From 73-13 sp035555435 (GTDB lineage: Bacteria > Actinomycetota > Actinomycetes > Actinomycetales > Microbacteriaceae), in NCBI GenBank assembly GCA_035555435.1, contig DATMGN010000016.1, forward strand, positions 22,975 to 86,974: a stretch of DNA of 64,000 nucleotides, written 5' to 3'. The notes under the pieces were generated by a model. The model had not been told where the DNA came from. It saw only the letters and a list, made by a program, of their open reading frames with translations, and did no database searches. Position 1 is the stretch's first letter. The number at the start of each line of letters is the position of its first letter. Below are positions 18,462 through 27,124 of the stretch, in pieces. Made by a program: the position numbers and the translations under genes.

Positions 18462-19711
18462 CGCCGCCGGGCCGGCGGGCCGGACGGCATGCCGGACCTC
18501 TCGGCGTCGAGGGTCTCCTGGCGCGCGAGCGAGAGCACGACGCCGATCGCGAGCAGCACCGCGATGAGCGAGGAGCCGCCGGAGGAGATGAGCGGGAGCG
18601 GGACGCCGAGGACCGGCAGCAGGCCGAGCACGACGCCGATGTTGACGAACGCCTGGCCGACGACCCACACGAGCACGCCGCCCGTGACGATCCGCGTCAT
18701 CGACATCCGCGCGCGGCGCATGATCCGCACGAGCACGATCGCCATGAGCGCGTAGAGCACGAGCACGACGAGCGCGCCGACGAGCCCGAGCTCCTCGCCG
18801 ATGATCGCGAAGATGAAGTCGTTGTCCGCCTCCGGCAGCCAGTTCCACTTCGCCCGAGAGTTGCCGAGGCCCACGCCGAGCACCCCGCCCGACGCGAGCG
18901 CCCACATCCCGTGCTGCGGCTGCCAGCAGTAGCCCGAGTAATCGGCGTCGGTGCAGCCCTGCAGCCAGGTGTTGATGCGGCTCATGCGGTTGGGACTCGC
19001 GATCGCGAAGACGAGCGCGATGAGCGCGATCCCGAGGGCGCCGACCGCGAGGTGGCGCAGTCGCGCGCCGGCGAAGAACGCGCAGCCGAACACGATGAGC
19101 AGCATGATCGCCGCGGTGCCGAGGTCGGAACCGGCGAGCACGAGGCCGATCGCGACGCCCGCGACCGGGCCGACCGGCAGGAGCAGGCGTCGCCAGTCCC
19201 CGAGCTCGTCCCTGCGCGCGCCGAGGATCGCGCCGATCCAGATGATGAGCGCGAGCTTGACGAACTCCGACGGCTGGATCGAGACCCCGCCGATGTAGAC
19301 CCAGTTGCGGTTGCCGCCGCCCGAACCGCCGAGCCCCGGAACGAAGACGAGCAGCTGCAGCACGATCGTGACGATGAGCGCGGGCCGCGCCCAGCGCTGC
19401 CAGAAGACCGCCGGGAGGCGTCCGACGAGGAGCATCGCGGGCACGGCGATCGCGGCGAAGATCGCCTGGCGAAGCACGCGTCCGAAGGGGTCGCCCGTCG
19501 CCGACTGCTCCTCGACGCTCGAGGCGCTGAGCACCATGACGAGGCCGAAGACGACGAGGAAGAGCGTCGTGCCGATGAGCAGCAGCGAGTCGCGGTTCTC
19601 CGGGGAGAACATCCGCGACAGCGGGACGACCGCCGCGAAGCCGTGGCGCTCCGAGCCTTTCGCGGGCCGCTCAGGCGGGGTCGATCGGGAGGGCGGGCGG
19701 AGTGTCGTCAT
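18458..19711 (-). CDS. ftsW: SEDS peptidoglycan glycosyltransferase FtsW
   Basis: Polymerises lipid II into septal glycan with its partner PBP FtsI. 417 aa from ATG at 19711, chosen because GGAGG lies 8 nt upstream. Ten membrane helices; SEDS landmarks include GNRNWVYIGGVSIQPSEFVKLALI (extracellular loop and catalytic-Asp region), HGMWALASGGVLGVGLGNSRAKWNWLPEADNDFIFAIIGEELG, and the C-terminal GVPLPLISSGGSS. It overlaps murD by about 40 nt upstream and murG by 4 nt downstream. The short Arg/Pro-rich cytoplasmic N-terminus is variable. Confidence 0.97.
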   Translation of the reverse strand: MTTLRPPSRSTPPERPAKGSERHGFAAVVPLSRMFSPENRDSLLLIGTTLFLVVFGLVMVLSASSVEEQSATGDPFGRVLRQAIFAAIAVPAMLLVGRLPAVFWQRWARPALIVTIVLQLLVFVPGLGGSGGGNRNWVYIGGVSIQPSEFVKLALIIWIGAILGARRDELGDWRRLLLPVGPVAGVAIGLVLAGSDLGTAAIMLLIVFGCAFFAGARLRHLAVGALGIALIALVFAIASPNRMSRINTWLQGCTDADYSGYCWQPQHGMWALASGGVLGVGLGNSRAKWNWLPEADNDFIFAIIGEELGLVGALVVLVLYALMAIVLVRIMRRARMSMTRIVTGGVLVWVVGQAFVNIGVVLGLLPVLGVPLPLISSGGSSLIAVLLAIGVVLSLARQETLDAERSGMPSGPPARRR

Positions 19712-21209
19712 CCGTCGCACCTCCGAGCCTCTGTCTCACCGCGTCCGCGAACCTGCGCCCGCGGTCCGCGTAATCCGCGAACTGGTCCATCGACGCGGCG
19801 GCCGGCGACAGGAGGACGGCGTCACCCGGTCGGGCTGCACCGGCCGCCAGCCGGACGGCCTCCGGCATCACGCCGCCATCCTCCCCCGGGATGACCTCGA
19901 GGACCTCGACTCCCGGGGCGTGTCGCGTGAGCGCGGCGAGCACCGGTTCGCGCTCGGACCCGATCACGACGGCGGCGCGCAGCCGCCCCGCGTGCGCCGC
20001 GACGAGCGGCCCCACGTCGACGCCCTTGAGGAGTCCGCCCAGGATCCACACGACCGATGGCCGCGCCTTGAGCGCGGCGTCGGCGGCGTGCGGGTTCGTC
20101 GCCTTGGAGTCGTCGACCCAGGTGACCCCGTCGGCGATCGCGACGACCTCGGTGCGATGCGGGTCGAGCCGGAAGCTGCCGAGCGCGTCGTGGACCTGCT
20201 CGACGGAGACGCCCGCCGCGCGCGCGAGCGCGGTCGCGGCGAGCACGTTCGCGACGAGGTGCGGCGCGTCGATCCCGTGGCCGGCGAGCTCAGCGAGCGT
20301 CGTGACCTCGAGCGCGCGGTGATGGCGGTCGTCGAGGAACGCGCGGTCGACGACGATGCCGTCGACGATCCCGAACTCGCTCGGCCCGGGCGAGCCCAGG
20401 TCGAAGCCGATCGCCCGGCAGCCCTCCTCGACATCCGCGTCCTCGACCATCCGGATCGTCGCGGGCTCCGCGCGGTTGTACACGGCCGCGACGCGCGCGT
20501 TCGCGTAGACGCGTCCCTTCGCCGACTCGTAGGCCGCCCGGGATCCGTGCCAATCGAGGTGATCGTCCGCCACATTGAGGCAGACCGCCGCGAGCGGGCG
20601 GAGCGCACCCGGACCGACGAGCGGCAGCCAATGCAGCTGATAGCTCGAGAGCTCCACGACGAGGACGTCGAAGCCCTCCGGCCGGCGCACCGCGTCGAGC
20701 ACCGGGACGCCGATGTTGCCGACCTCGGCGGCCCGCAGGTCGGCGCCGCGCAGCAGGTGTCCCGCCAGCCGGGTCGTCGTCGTCTTCCCGTTCGTGCCGG
20801 TCACGAGGATCCAGTCGGCGGCCTCCACCTTGTCGCGTACCCGCCAGGCGAGCTCGATGTCCCCCCACATCGCCACGCCCTCGGCCGCGAGCCGCTCGAT
20901 GAGCGGGTGGTCGGGGTGATAGCCGGGCGAGACGATCACGAGGTCCGGGGAGAACGCGGTGAGCTCGGCTGGGAGCTCGTCCCTCGCGTTCTGCAGGATG
21001 AAGCGCACGTCGAGGACCTCGAGGATCGCCTCGCGGTCCGCATCCGGCCGCTCGGCGACGACGACGACCTCGCAGCCGAGCTCTGCGAGCGTGTCGGCGG
21101 CGGCGAACCCCGTCGCGCCGAGCCCGAGGACGGCGACGCGCAGCCCGCGCCAGTCGGCGTGCCACGACGTCAGGTCGTCGAGGCGACTCACGAGTTCCTC
21201 GTGATCCAT
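19671..21209 (-). CDS. murD: UDP-N-acetylmuramoyl-L-alanine--D-glutamate ligase
   Basis: Adds D-glutamate to UDP-MurNAc-L-Ala. 512 aa from ATG at 21209 (MDHEELVSRLDDLTSWHADWRGLRV), somewhat longer than the usual ~450-490. N-terminal VAVLGLGATGFAAAD, ATP loop ILVTGTNGKTTTTRLAGHLL (about 122-135), central LVVELSSYQLHW, C-terminal VTWVDDSKATNPHAADAAL and LLSPAAASMDQFADYADRG. It starts 22 nt inside the mraY 3' end. The next ligase of the pathway, MurE, is not in this cluster. Confidence 0.97.
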   Translation of the reverse strand: MDHEELVSRLDDLTSWHADWRGLRVAVLGLGATGFAAADTLAELGCEVVVVAERPDADREAILEVLDVRFILQNARDELPAELTAFSPDLVIVSPGYHPDHPLIERLAAEGVAMWGDIELAWRVRDKVEAADWILVTGTNGKTTTTRLAGHLLRGADLRAAEVGNIGVPVLDAVRRPEGFDVLVVELSSYQLHWLPLVGPGALRPLAAVCLNVADDHLDWHGSRAAYESAKGRVYANARVAAVYNRAEPATIRMVEDADVEEGCRAIGFDLGSPGPSEFGIVDGIVVDRAFLDDRHHRALEVTTLAELAGHGIDAPHLVANVLAATALARAAGVSVEQVHDALGSFRLDPHRTEVVAIADGVTWVDDSKATNPHAADAALKARPSVVWILGGLLKGVDVGPLVAAHAGRLRAAVVIGSEREPVLAALTRHAPGVEVLEVIPGEDGGVMPEAVRLAAGAARPGDAVLLSPAAASMDQFADYADRGRRFADAVRQRLGGATDDDTPPALPIDPA

Positions 21210-22291
21210 TCGAGGTAGAACAGCCCGACCGCGGCGGCGACGAAGAGGGCGGAGATGATCCAGAAGCGCACGACGACCGTGACCTCGCCCCAGCCGAGCA
21301 TCTCGAAGTGGTGATGCAGCGGGCTCGCGCGCAGGATGCGCTTGCCGCGGGTGATCTTGAAGTAGGTGCGCTGCATGATGACCGAGCCCGCCTCGATGAC
21401 GAACAGGCCGCCGACGAGGACGAGGAGCAGTTCGGTGCGGCTCAGGATCGCGAGGGCCGCCATGGCGCCGCCGAGCCCGAGGGATCCGGTGTCGCCCATG
21501 AAGATCTTGGCGGGCGAGGTGTTCCACCACAGGAAGCCGAGCAGCGATCCGGTGATCGCGGCCGCGACGATCGCGAGGTCGAGCGGGTCGCGGACCATGT
21601 AGCAGGTCGCGGCGACGTCGAGATCGAGCCGGGGGCTGAAGCACCACTGGTTGAACTGCCAGAAGCCGATGACGATGTACGCGATGAAGGCGAAGATCGA
21701 GGAGCCGGCCGCGAGGCCGTCGAGGCCGTCGGTCAGGTTGACGCCGTTGGAGGTCGCGACGACGAGGAACGTCACCCAGACGGCGAACAGGATGCCGCCG
21801 ATCACGAGGCCCCAGGTCGCGAGGTCGAGCCACGGGATGTCGCGGACGGCGGAGATCTGGTACGACGCCGGCGTCAGGCCGTGCTCGTCGGGGAAGTTGA
21901 GCGCGAGCGCCGCGAAGCCGCCCGCGACGATGACCTGGCCGACGATCTTCTGCCACGGCACGAGCCCGAGGCTGCGCCGCTTGTGCGTCTTCATGAAGTC
22001 GTCGATGAAGCCGATGAGCGCGAGCCCGCACATCAGGTAGAGGACGAGCGCGCCCGACATCGAGGGCTGCTCCCCCGCGATCCAGTAGCCGACGAGGTAG
22101 CCGAAGACCGCGCCGGTGATGAAGACGATGCCGCCCATCGTGGGCGTGCCGCGCTTGACCTCGTGCGTGCGGGGCCCGTCCGCGTTGATGTACTGGCCCC
22201 AGCCGATCCGCTTGAACAGGCGCGTGAACAGCGGCGTGAGGAAGAGCGTGAAGAGGAGCGAGAGACCCGCCGACATGAGCAGCGCGATCAC
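21188..22291 (-). CDS. mraY: Phospho-MurNAc-pentapeptide transferase (lipid I synthase)
   Basis: Transfers phospho-MurNAc-pentapeptide to undecaprenyl phosphate. 367 aa, about ten membrane helices. Signature motifs: GTPTMGGI, the DDxxK site LIGFIDDFMKTHKRRSLGL, NGVNLTDGLDGLAAG, FMGDTGSLGLGGAMAALA, and HHHFEMLGWGE. Its ATG overlaps the murF stop by 4 nt. Confidence 0.98.
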   Translation of the reverse strand: MIALLMSAGLSLLFTLFLTPLFTRLFKRIGWGQYINADGPRTHEVKRGTPTMGGIVFITGAVFGYLVGYWIAGEQPSMSGALVLYLMCGLALIGFIDDFMKTHKRRSLGLVPWQKIVGQVIVAGGFAALALNFPDEHGLTPASYQISAVRDIPWLDLATWGLVIGGILFAVWVTFLVVATSNGVNLTDGLDGLAAGSSIFAFIAYIVIGFWQFNQWCFSPRLDLDVAATCYMVRDPLDLAIVAAAITGSLLGFLWWNTSPAKIFMGDTGSLGLGGAMAALAILSRTELLLVLVGGLFVIEAGSVIMQRTYFKITRGKRILRASPLHHHFEMLGWGEVTVVVRFWIISALFVAAAVGLFYLEWITRNS

Positions 22292-23715
22292 GACGTGGCC
22301 CCCTCGGCGTTCGTCCGCCCGGCGATCCGGTCGCCGACGTGTCGGAGTCCCGCGGACTTCGACGACTTCACGAGGACGACGTCCCCGGCTCGCAGCAGCG
22401 CACGGACAGCATCGTAGGCCGCCTCATTCGTCTCGACGAACAGCGCCTCCTCGCCCCACGACCCTTCGTGCTGGGCGCCGAGGTGCATCGCGCGGGCGCG
22501 CTCCCCGACCACCACGAGGCGATCGATGTTGAGTCGGACGGCGAGCCGGCCGATGCGATCGTGCGCCTCGGTCGCGTGCGGCCCAAGCTCCGCCATCTCG
22601 CCGAGCACGGCGATCGCGCGTCGACTCGGGGTCTGGTCTCGTGTCAGCTCGGCGAGCGAGCGCAGCGCCGCGGCCATCGACTCGGGGCTCGCGTTGTAGG
22701 CGTCGTTGATGACGACGACGCCGTCGGGCGCCTCCAGCACCTCCATCCGCCACTGCTCGGCGCGCACCATCGCCTCCAGGGCGGGGACGGAGCGCTCGGG
22801 GCCCACGCCGACGGCGTCGGCGGCCGCGATCGCGGCGAGCGCGTTCATGACGTGGTGCTCGCCGAGGATGCGCAGGCGCACCTCGCGGTGGTCGCCGCCG
22901 TGGAGGAGCGTGAACGCCGTGCCGTCGAGGGTCACCCGGATGCCGTCGGCGAGCCAGTCCTCGGGATCGGGAGCGCCGTCACGCAGCCCGAAGCGCCGCA
23001 CGCGCGCGGCCGTCGGCATCCCGGCGACCCGCGGGTCATCGCGATTGAGCACGGCGGTCGCCTCGCCGGGCAGATCGCGCACGAGCTCGCCCTTGGCGAT
23101 GGCGATCCGCTCCTGGCTCCCGAACTTGCCGATGTGCGCGGTCCCCACCTTGAGCACGATCCCGACGTCGGGCGGGGCGAGGCGAGCGAGCTTCTCGATG
23201 TCGCCGACCGCGTCGGCGCCGAGCTCCGCGATGAGGAAGCGCGTGCTCGGCCTCACCCGGAGCATCGTGACGGGCGCACCCACCTCGTTGTTGAAGGAGC
23301 CCTCCGGCGCGACGGTCTCGCCCGCGGTGCTCAGGATGTCGCGGAGCATGTTCTTCGTCGTGGTCTTGCCGTTGGATCCGGTCACGGCGACGACACGCAG
23401 GTCGCCTTGACTGCGGACCCGGGCGACGACCGCGCGCGCGAGCTCGCCGAGCGCGGCGAGTGCGTCGGCGACGAGGACGACCGGCACGTCGAGCTCGATC
23501 GGCTGCTGCGCGACGACGAGGGTCGCGCCGGCGGAGGCCGCGGCCGATGCGAATCGTGCGCCATCCGTCGTCTCGCCCGGCAGCGCGAAGAACACGTCGC
23601 CGTCGCCGACGAGTCGCGAATCGGTCTGGGCCTCGCCCGTGACGAGGGCGTCGCCGCTGCCGCGCAGCTCGCCCTGGACGATGTCGGCCACCTCGGCCGC
23701 GGTCAGCCGGATCAA
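22288..23715 (-). CDS. murF: UDP-N-acetylmuramoyl-tripeptide--D-Ala-D-Ala ligase
   Basis: Adds D-Ala-D-Ala to the UDP-MurNAc-tripeptide. 475 aa from TTG at 23715 (LIRLTAAEVADIVQGEL), matching the conserved family N-terminus; no ATG or GTG fits, and the TTG lies 4 nt after the ftsI stop. ATP loop VAVTGSNGKTTTKNML, ELGADAVGDIEKLA, VINDAYNASPESMAAAL. It follows ftsI directly, whereas murE usually lies between the two, so its tripeptide substrate must be made by a MurE encoded elsewhere. Confidence 0.96.
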   Translation of the reverse strand: MIRLTAAEVADIVQGELRGSGDALVTGEAQTDSRLVGDGDVFFALPGETTDGARFASAAASAGATLVVAQQPIELDVPVVLVADALAALGELARAVVARVRSQGDLRVVAVTGSNGKTTTKNMLRDILSTAGETVAPEGSFNNEVGAPVTMLRVRPSTRFLIAELGADAVGDIEKLARLAPPDVGIVLKVGTAHIGKFGSQERIAIAKGELVRDLPGEATAVLNRDDPRVAGMPTAARVRRFGLRDGAPDPEDWLADGIRVTLDGTAFTLLHGGDHREVRLRILGEHHVMNALAAIAAADAVGVGPERSVPALEAMVRAEQWRMEVLEAPDGVVVINDAYNASPESMAAALRSLAELTRDQTPSRRAIAVLGEMAELGPHATEAHDRIGRLAVRLNIDRLVVVGERARAMHLGAQHEGSWGEEALFVETNEAAYDAVRALLRAGDVVLVKSSKSAGLRHVGDRIAGRTNAEGATS

Positions 23716-23719
23716 CGCA

Positions 23720-25471
23720 TCACCAGGTGAGGGGGATCTCGGTCGCCGATCCGGCGGAGGGCTGCACGTGGAACATCGTGATGACCTGGCTCGCGACCAC
23801 GCGCCAGTACGGCGCGAGATTGCTGGAGAACGCGGCCCACGGCACCCCCAGCGAGACGACGATCGCATACTCGGGTCGGTCGACCGGCACGAGACCCGCG
23901 TAGGAGATGACGGTGCGGTTGCCGTACGTCCCGGTCTCGGGGTCCACGACCTCCGCGGTGCCCGACTTCACCCCGAGACGATACCCCGGGATCGCGAGCG
24001 AGTCGGTCACGCCGTTGTTGAGGAAGACCATCTCGAGCATGTCGCGGCTGACCGCCGCGGTCTGCGGGCTGATCACCTGGACGGGTTCGCCAATGTCCGG
24101 TGTCTGGACCGTGCCGTCCGGCAGCGTGCAGGACTGCACGAGCTTGAGCGGCATCCGCACGCCGTCGTTGCCGAGGACCTGGTAGGCGCTCGCCATCTGC
24201 AGGATCGTCGTGGACATGGCCTGGCCGTAGCCGATCACGAGCCGCGTGCGGGCGTCCCAGTCCTGCAGCTCCGGGAGGTAGCCGCCCGACTCGCCCGTGA
24301 AGTCGACCTCCGTCGCCTGGCCGAAGCCGAAGGCGCGCAGGTAGTCATAGCGCGTCTCGTTCTGCATCGTGTCGGCGATCGCCGAGGTGCCGGTGTTCGA
24401 GGACTCGACGAGGCTGCCCGCCACCGTGAGGTGCGGGTCGTGCCAGGTCGCGTCGGTGATGATGCCCGCCTCGCCGAAGTCGCGCCGGTAGGGCGCGTCG
24501 AGCGGTGTCGCCGCGGCCACGGTGCCCATGTCGATCGCGATCGCCGCGTTGATCGGCTTCATGATCGACCCGGGCTCGTACGGGATCGCGAAGGCGCGGG
24601 AGCCCGTCACGCCGGGGTCGGCCTCCTGGAAGTTGTTCGGGTCGAGCGTCGGCCAGTCGGTGAGGGCCATGATCGCGCCGTCCGAGACGCGGATGACGGC
24701 GGCCGAGCCCCACGTCGCGCCGAAGTTGGCGGCGGCCTTGACGACCGACTCCTGCAGGTACCACTGGAGGTCGCGGTCGATCGTGAGCTGGAGCGTCCCG
24801 CCGTCGACGGCGGGCACCTCCGTCACGGCGGTGTCGGGGATGCGCACCCCGTCCTCCGAGCTCTCATAGCTGACGACCCCGTCCTGCGCCGCGAGACACG
24901 CATTCTCGGATCGTTCGAGGCCGGCGAGCGGCTCGTCGGTGCCGAGGAAGCCGAGCAGGTTGCCGGCGACCGCGCCGTTCGGGTACGTCCGGGCTTGCAC
25001 GCGCACCGCGTACGCCCAGGGGATCCCGAGCGCGTCGACCGCCTGGAACTGCTCGAGCGTCAGCCCCTTGGAGAGCACCGCGTAGTCGCTCGCGGGGTCC
25101 TCCTGGAGGATCGCCATGAGCTCGAGCGGGTCCTGCCCGGTGACGCCCGAGATGCCGGCGAGCGCCTGCTCGACCGAGCCGTTCATCTCCGTGAAGCCGA
25201 GCGCGACGCGCGGGGACGCCGTGATGTCGTAGCGCTCGACGCTGTCCGCGAGGACGTTGCCCGAGCGGTCGATGATGTCGCCGCGGGTGCCGTAGACGGG
25301 GGCCTGCAGCGCCCGTCGGTCCTTCGCCTCCTGCGTCAGCGTCGACGCGGAGACGATCTGGATGTCCACGAGCCGGACCGCGAACGCGATGACGACGATG
25401 AGGACGAGGACGATCGCGACGCCGAATCGCCCGCCGTTGCGGCGAGTCCTCACCCCCTGGTCCTCGCGCAT
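23720..25471 (-). CDS. ftsI: Septal penicillin-binding protein FtsI (PBP3/PbpB)
   Basis: Class B PBP, the transpeptidase partner of FtsW at the septum. 583 aa from ATG at 25471. One membrane helix (about 16-36), then the PBP dimerisation domain (YGTRGDIIDRSGNVLADS), then the transpeptidase with SxxK at 302-305 (SIMK), SxN at 357-359 (SSN) and KSG at 502-504. Four Cys residues are outside the membrane (for example C192, C448). No PASTA domain. It starts 5 nt after the FtsL-like gene. An antisense or longer frame is not needed. Confidence 0.97.
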   Translation of the reverse strand: MREDQGVRTRRNGGRFGVAIVLVLIVVIAFAVRLVDIQIVSASTLTQEAKDRRALQAPVYGTRGDIIDRSGNVLADSVERYDITASPRVALGFTEMNGSVEQALAGISGVTGQDPLELMAILQEDPASDYAVLSKGLTLEQFQAVDALGIPWAYAVRVQARTYPNGAVAGNLLGFLGTDEPLAGLERSENACLAAQDGVVSYESSEDGVRIPDTAVTEVPAVDGGTLQLTIDRDLQWYLQESVVKAAANFGATWGSAAVIRVSDGAIMALTDWPTLDPNNFQEADPGVTGSRAFAIPYEPGSIMKPINAAIAIDMGTVAAATPLDAPYRRDFGEAGIITDATWHDPHLTVAGSLVESSNTGTSAIADTMQNETRYDYLRAFGFGQATEVDFTGESGGYLPELQDWDARTRLVIGYGQAMSTTILQMASAYQVLGNDGVRMPLKLVQSCTLPDGTVQTPDIGEPVQVISPQTAAVSRDMLEMVFLNNGVTDSLAIPGYRLGVKSGTAEVVDPETGTYGNRTVISYAGLVPVDRPEYAIVVSLGVPWAAFSSNLAPYWRVVASQVITMFHVQPSAGSATEIPLTW

Positions 25472-25476
25472 CCTGG

Positions 25477-26049
25477 TCAGTGTGTCACCGGTCCGGGGAT
25501 GCCCGTGGAGGCGGGCGGCGTTTCGGCGGGAGTCTGCGCTGCGAGCGGGTTCACCTGCCCGGTCGCGGGCAGGACCGGCGGCAGGCCCGCCGTGAGCGCG
25601 TTCGGCACGAGGTTGCAGGCGCCGCCGCAGCCGGTCGTGTCGGGCATGCCGGGGGCGCCGACCGCGACGCCCGTCTCGAGGTCGAGGAACGCGGCGCCGG
25701 GCGCGGGGATCATGCCGAGCGACGCGGCCGCGTTCGCGAGGTGCTGCGTCGCCGCCGCGACGGACAGCTGCTCGCCGAGGCTCAGCGACTCGCGGGTGAG
25801 CGCGCGCTGCTCCTGCTGGAGGTCGCTGATCCGGTAGGCGCCGCCGCTGATCGCGATCGAGAGCAGCAGCTGCGCGCCGACGATCGCGATGACGCCGCCG
25901 ATCGCGACGATCGCGTGGAGCACCCGCGGGCGGGCGCGGCGCTGGCGCTTCGTCGTGATGACCTCGGTGAGCCGGCGCGGGCTCGGGGCGAGGCTCTCCG
26001 AGCGCAGGTGACGCCCGCGCGGGACGCGGATCGGGGCGGTGGCACTCAT
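25477..26049 (-). CDS. FtsL/FtsB-like septal protein with Pro-rich tail
   Basis: 190 aa bitopic membrane protein in the ftsL position between rsmH and ftsI (equivalent of Rv2164c). Basic cytoplasmic N-terminus (1-62), membrane helix about 63-85 (VLHAIVAIGGVIAIVGAQLLLSIAI), then a short heptad segment (ISDLQQEQRALTRESLSLGEQLSVAAATQHLANAAASLGMI), the usual FtsL coiled coil. The last 60 residues are extracytoplasmic, Pro/Thr/Ala-rich, with two nearby Cys (CGGAC) that could form a disulfide. Its ATG overlaps the rsmH stop by 4 nt. FtsL identity rests on topology and position, since the family has little sequence conservation. Confidence 0.8.
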   Translation of the reverse strand: MSATAPIRVPRGRHLRSESLAPSPRRLTEVITTKRQRRARPRVLHAIVAIGGVIAIVGAQLLLSIAISGGAYRISDLQQEQRALTRESLSLGEQLSVAAATQHLANAAASLGMIPAPGAAFLDLETGVAVGAPGMPDTTGCGGACNLVPNALTAGLPPVLPATGQVNPLAAQTPAETPPASTGIPGPVTH

Positions 26050-26999
26050 GCGGCGTCCTTGAGGCGCTCGGCGGCGCGCAGGCGCACCGGGATCGATCGC
26101 GGGTTCGCGGCGCGCTGCGCCTCGTCGGCGAGCTCCGCCCCACGGGTGAGCAGGCGGAACTCCGGGCGGTGCTCGGGCAGCTCGACGGGGAGCCCGGCCG
26201 GCGCGGTCGACCGCGACCGGGCCGCGAGCTCCTGCTTGACGATCCGGTCCTCGAGCGACTGGTACGCGAGCACGACGATCCGGCCGCCGACGACGAGTGC
26301 GTCGAGCGCCGCGGGGATCGCGCGCGCCAGGACCTCGAGCTCCCGGTTGACCTCGATGCGCAGCGCCTGGAAGACGCGCTTGGCGGGGTGGCCCGCCCGC
26401 CGGGCTGCCGCGGGCGTCGCATCCGAGATGATCCGCACGAGCCGCGCGCTCGTCGCGATGGGCTCGATCGCCCGCTCCCGGACGATGCGCTGCGCGTAGC
26501 GCTGCGCGAGCTTCTCCTCGCCGTACTCGCGGAAGATCCGCCGCAGGTCGCCCTCGGAGTACCCGGCCACGACCTCGGCCGCGGTCGGCCCGCTCGTGCG
26601 GTCCATCCGCATGTCGAGCGGGGCGTCCTGCGCGTACGCGAAGCCGCGCTCGGCGACGTCGAGCTGCAGCGATGAGACGCCGAGATCGAAGAGCACCGCG
26701 TCGACCCGGTCGGTGCCGGCCGCCGCCAGCGCCCGGTCGATCTCGTCGTAGACGGCGTGCACGATCGTGAGCCGCTCGGCGGCGAAGGCGAGGCGGCGCG
26801 TCGCGATCTCGATCGCGTCCGTGTCCCGGTCGATGCCGATGAGTCGCAGACCCGGGAACGCCGTGAGCAGCGCCTCCGCGTGCCCGCCCATGCCGAGCGT
26901 CGCGTCGATCGCGATGGCGCCCTCGCGACCGAGGGCGGGCGCGAGGAGTTCGAGCGTGCGCTCGAGCATGACCGGGGTGTGGATCGCGGTGTCGTCCAT
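26046..26999 (-). CDS. rsmH: 16S rRNA (cytosine1402-N4)-methyltransferase RsmH
   Basis: SAM-dependent N4-methylation of C1402 in the 16S rRNA P site. 317 aa from ATG at 26999 (MDDTAIHTPVMLERTLELL), with GGGAG 6 nt upstream; a GTG at 27017 is less likely. SAM loop AIDATLGMGGHAEALL, IGIDRDTDA, then VLFDLGVSSLQLD, ERGFAYAQDAPLDMRMD, and C-terminal VLAYQSLEDRIVKQ and RSIPVRLRAAER. Second gene of the dcw cluster after mraZ. Confidence 0.97.
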   Translation of the reverse strand: MDDTAIHTPVMLERTLELLAPALGREGAIAIDATLGMGGHAEALLTAFPGLRLIGIDRDTDAIEIATRRLAFAAERLTIVHAVYDEIDRALAAAGTDRVDAVLFDLGVSSLQLDVAERGFAYAQDAPLDMRMDRTSGPTAAEVVAGYSEGDLRRIFREYGEEKLAQRYAQRIVRERAIEPIATSARLVRIISDATPAAARRAGHPAKRVFQALRIEVNRELEVLARAIPAALDALVVGGRIVVLAYQSLEDRIVKQELAARSRSTAPAGLPVELPEHRPEFRLLTRGAELADEAQRAANPRSIPVRLRAAERLKDAA

Positions 27000-27033
27000 G
27001 GCGTTCTCCCGTCCCACCCGGCGGCCGCTCCCC

Positions 27034-27055
27034 GGTGCGGATCCCCATCCGCACC
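27034..27055 (-). other. Perfect RNA hairpin between mraZ and rsmH
   Basis: GGTGCGGAT (27034-27042) and ATCCGCACC (27047-27055) form a 9-bp perfect stem with a 4-nt loop (GGGG in the transcript). It lies in the 125-bp gap between mraZ and rsmH and has no T-tract, so it may act in RNA stability or partial attenuation rather than full termination. The rest of the gap shows no gene. Confidence 0.5.
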
Positions 27056-27124
27056 ACCTGGCCCAGGGGAAGGGGGTCAGGGTGCGCGGCTGGAGATCGG
27101 CGCCGGGGTCCGGCGTCGCCAGGC

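Noticed and set aside
19671..22031. Extended murD frame (786 codons) reaching into mraY
   Set aside because: Residues before MDHEEL are a shadow of mraY; the ATG at 21209 gives the normal MurD N-terminus.
23720..26422. 900-codon extension of ftsI
   Set aside because: The first 317 codons are Arg/Ala/Pro-rich shadow of rsmH and the ftsL-like gene.
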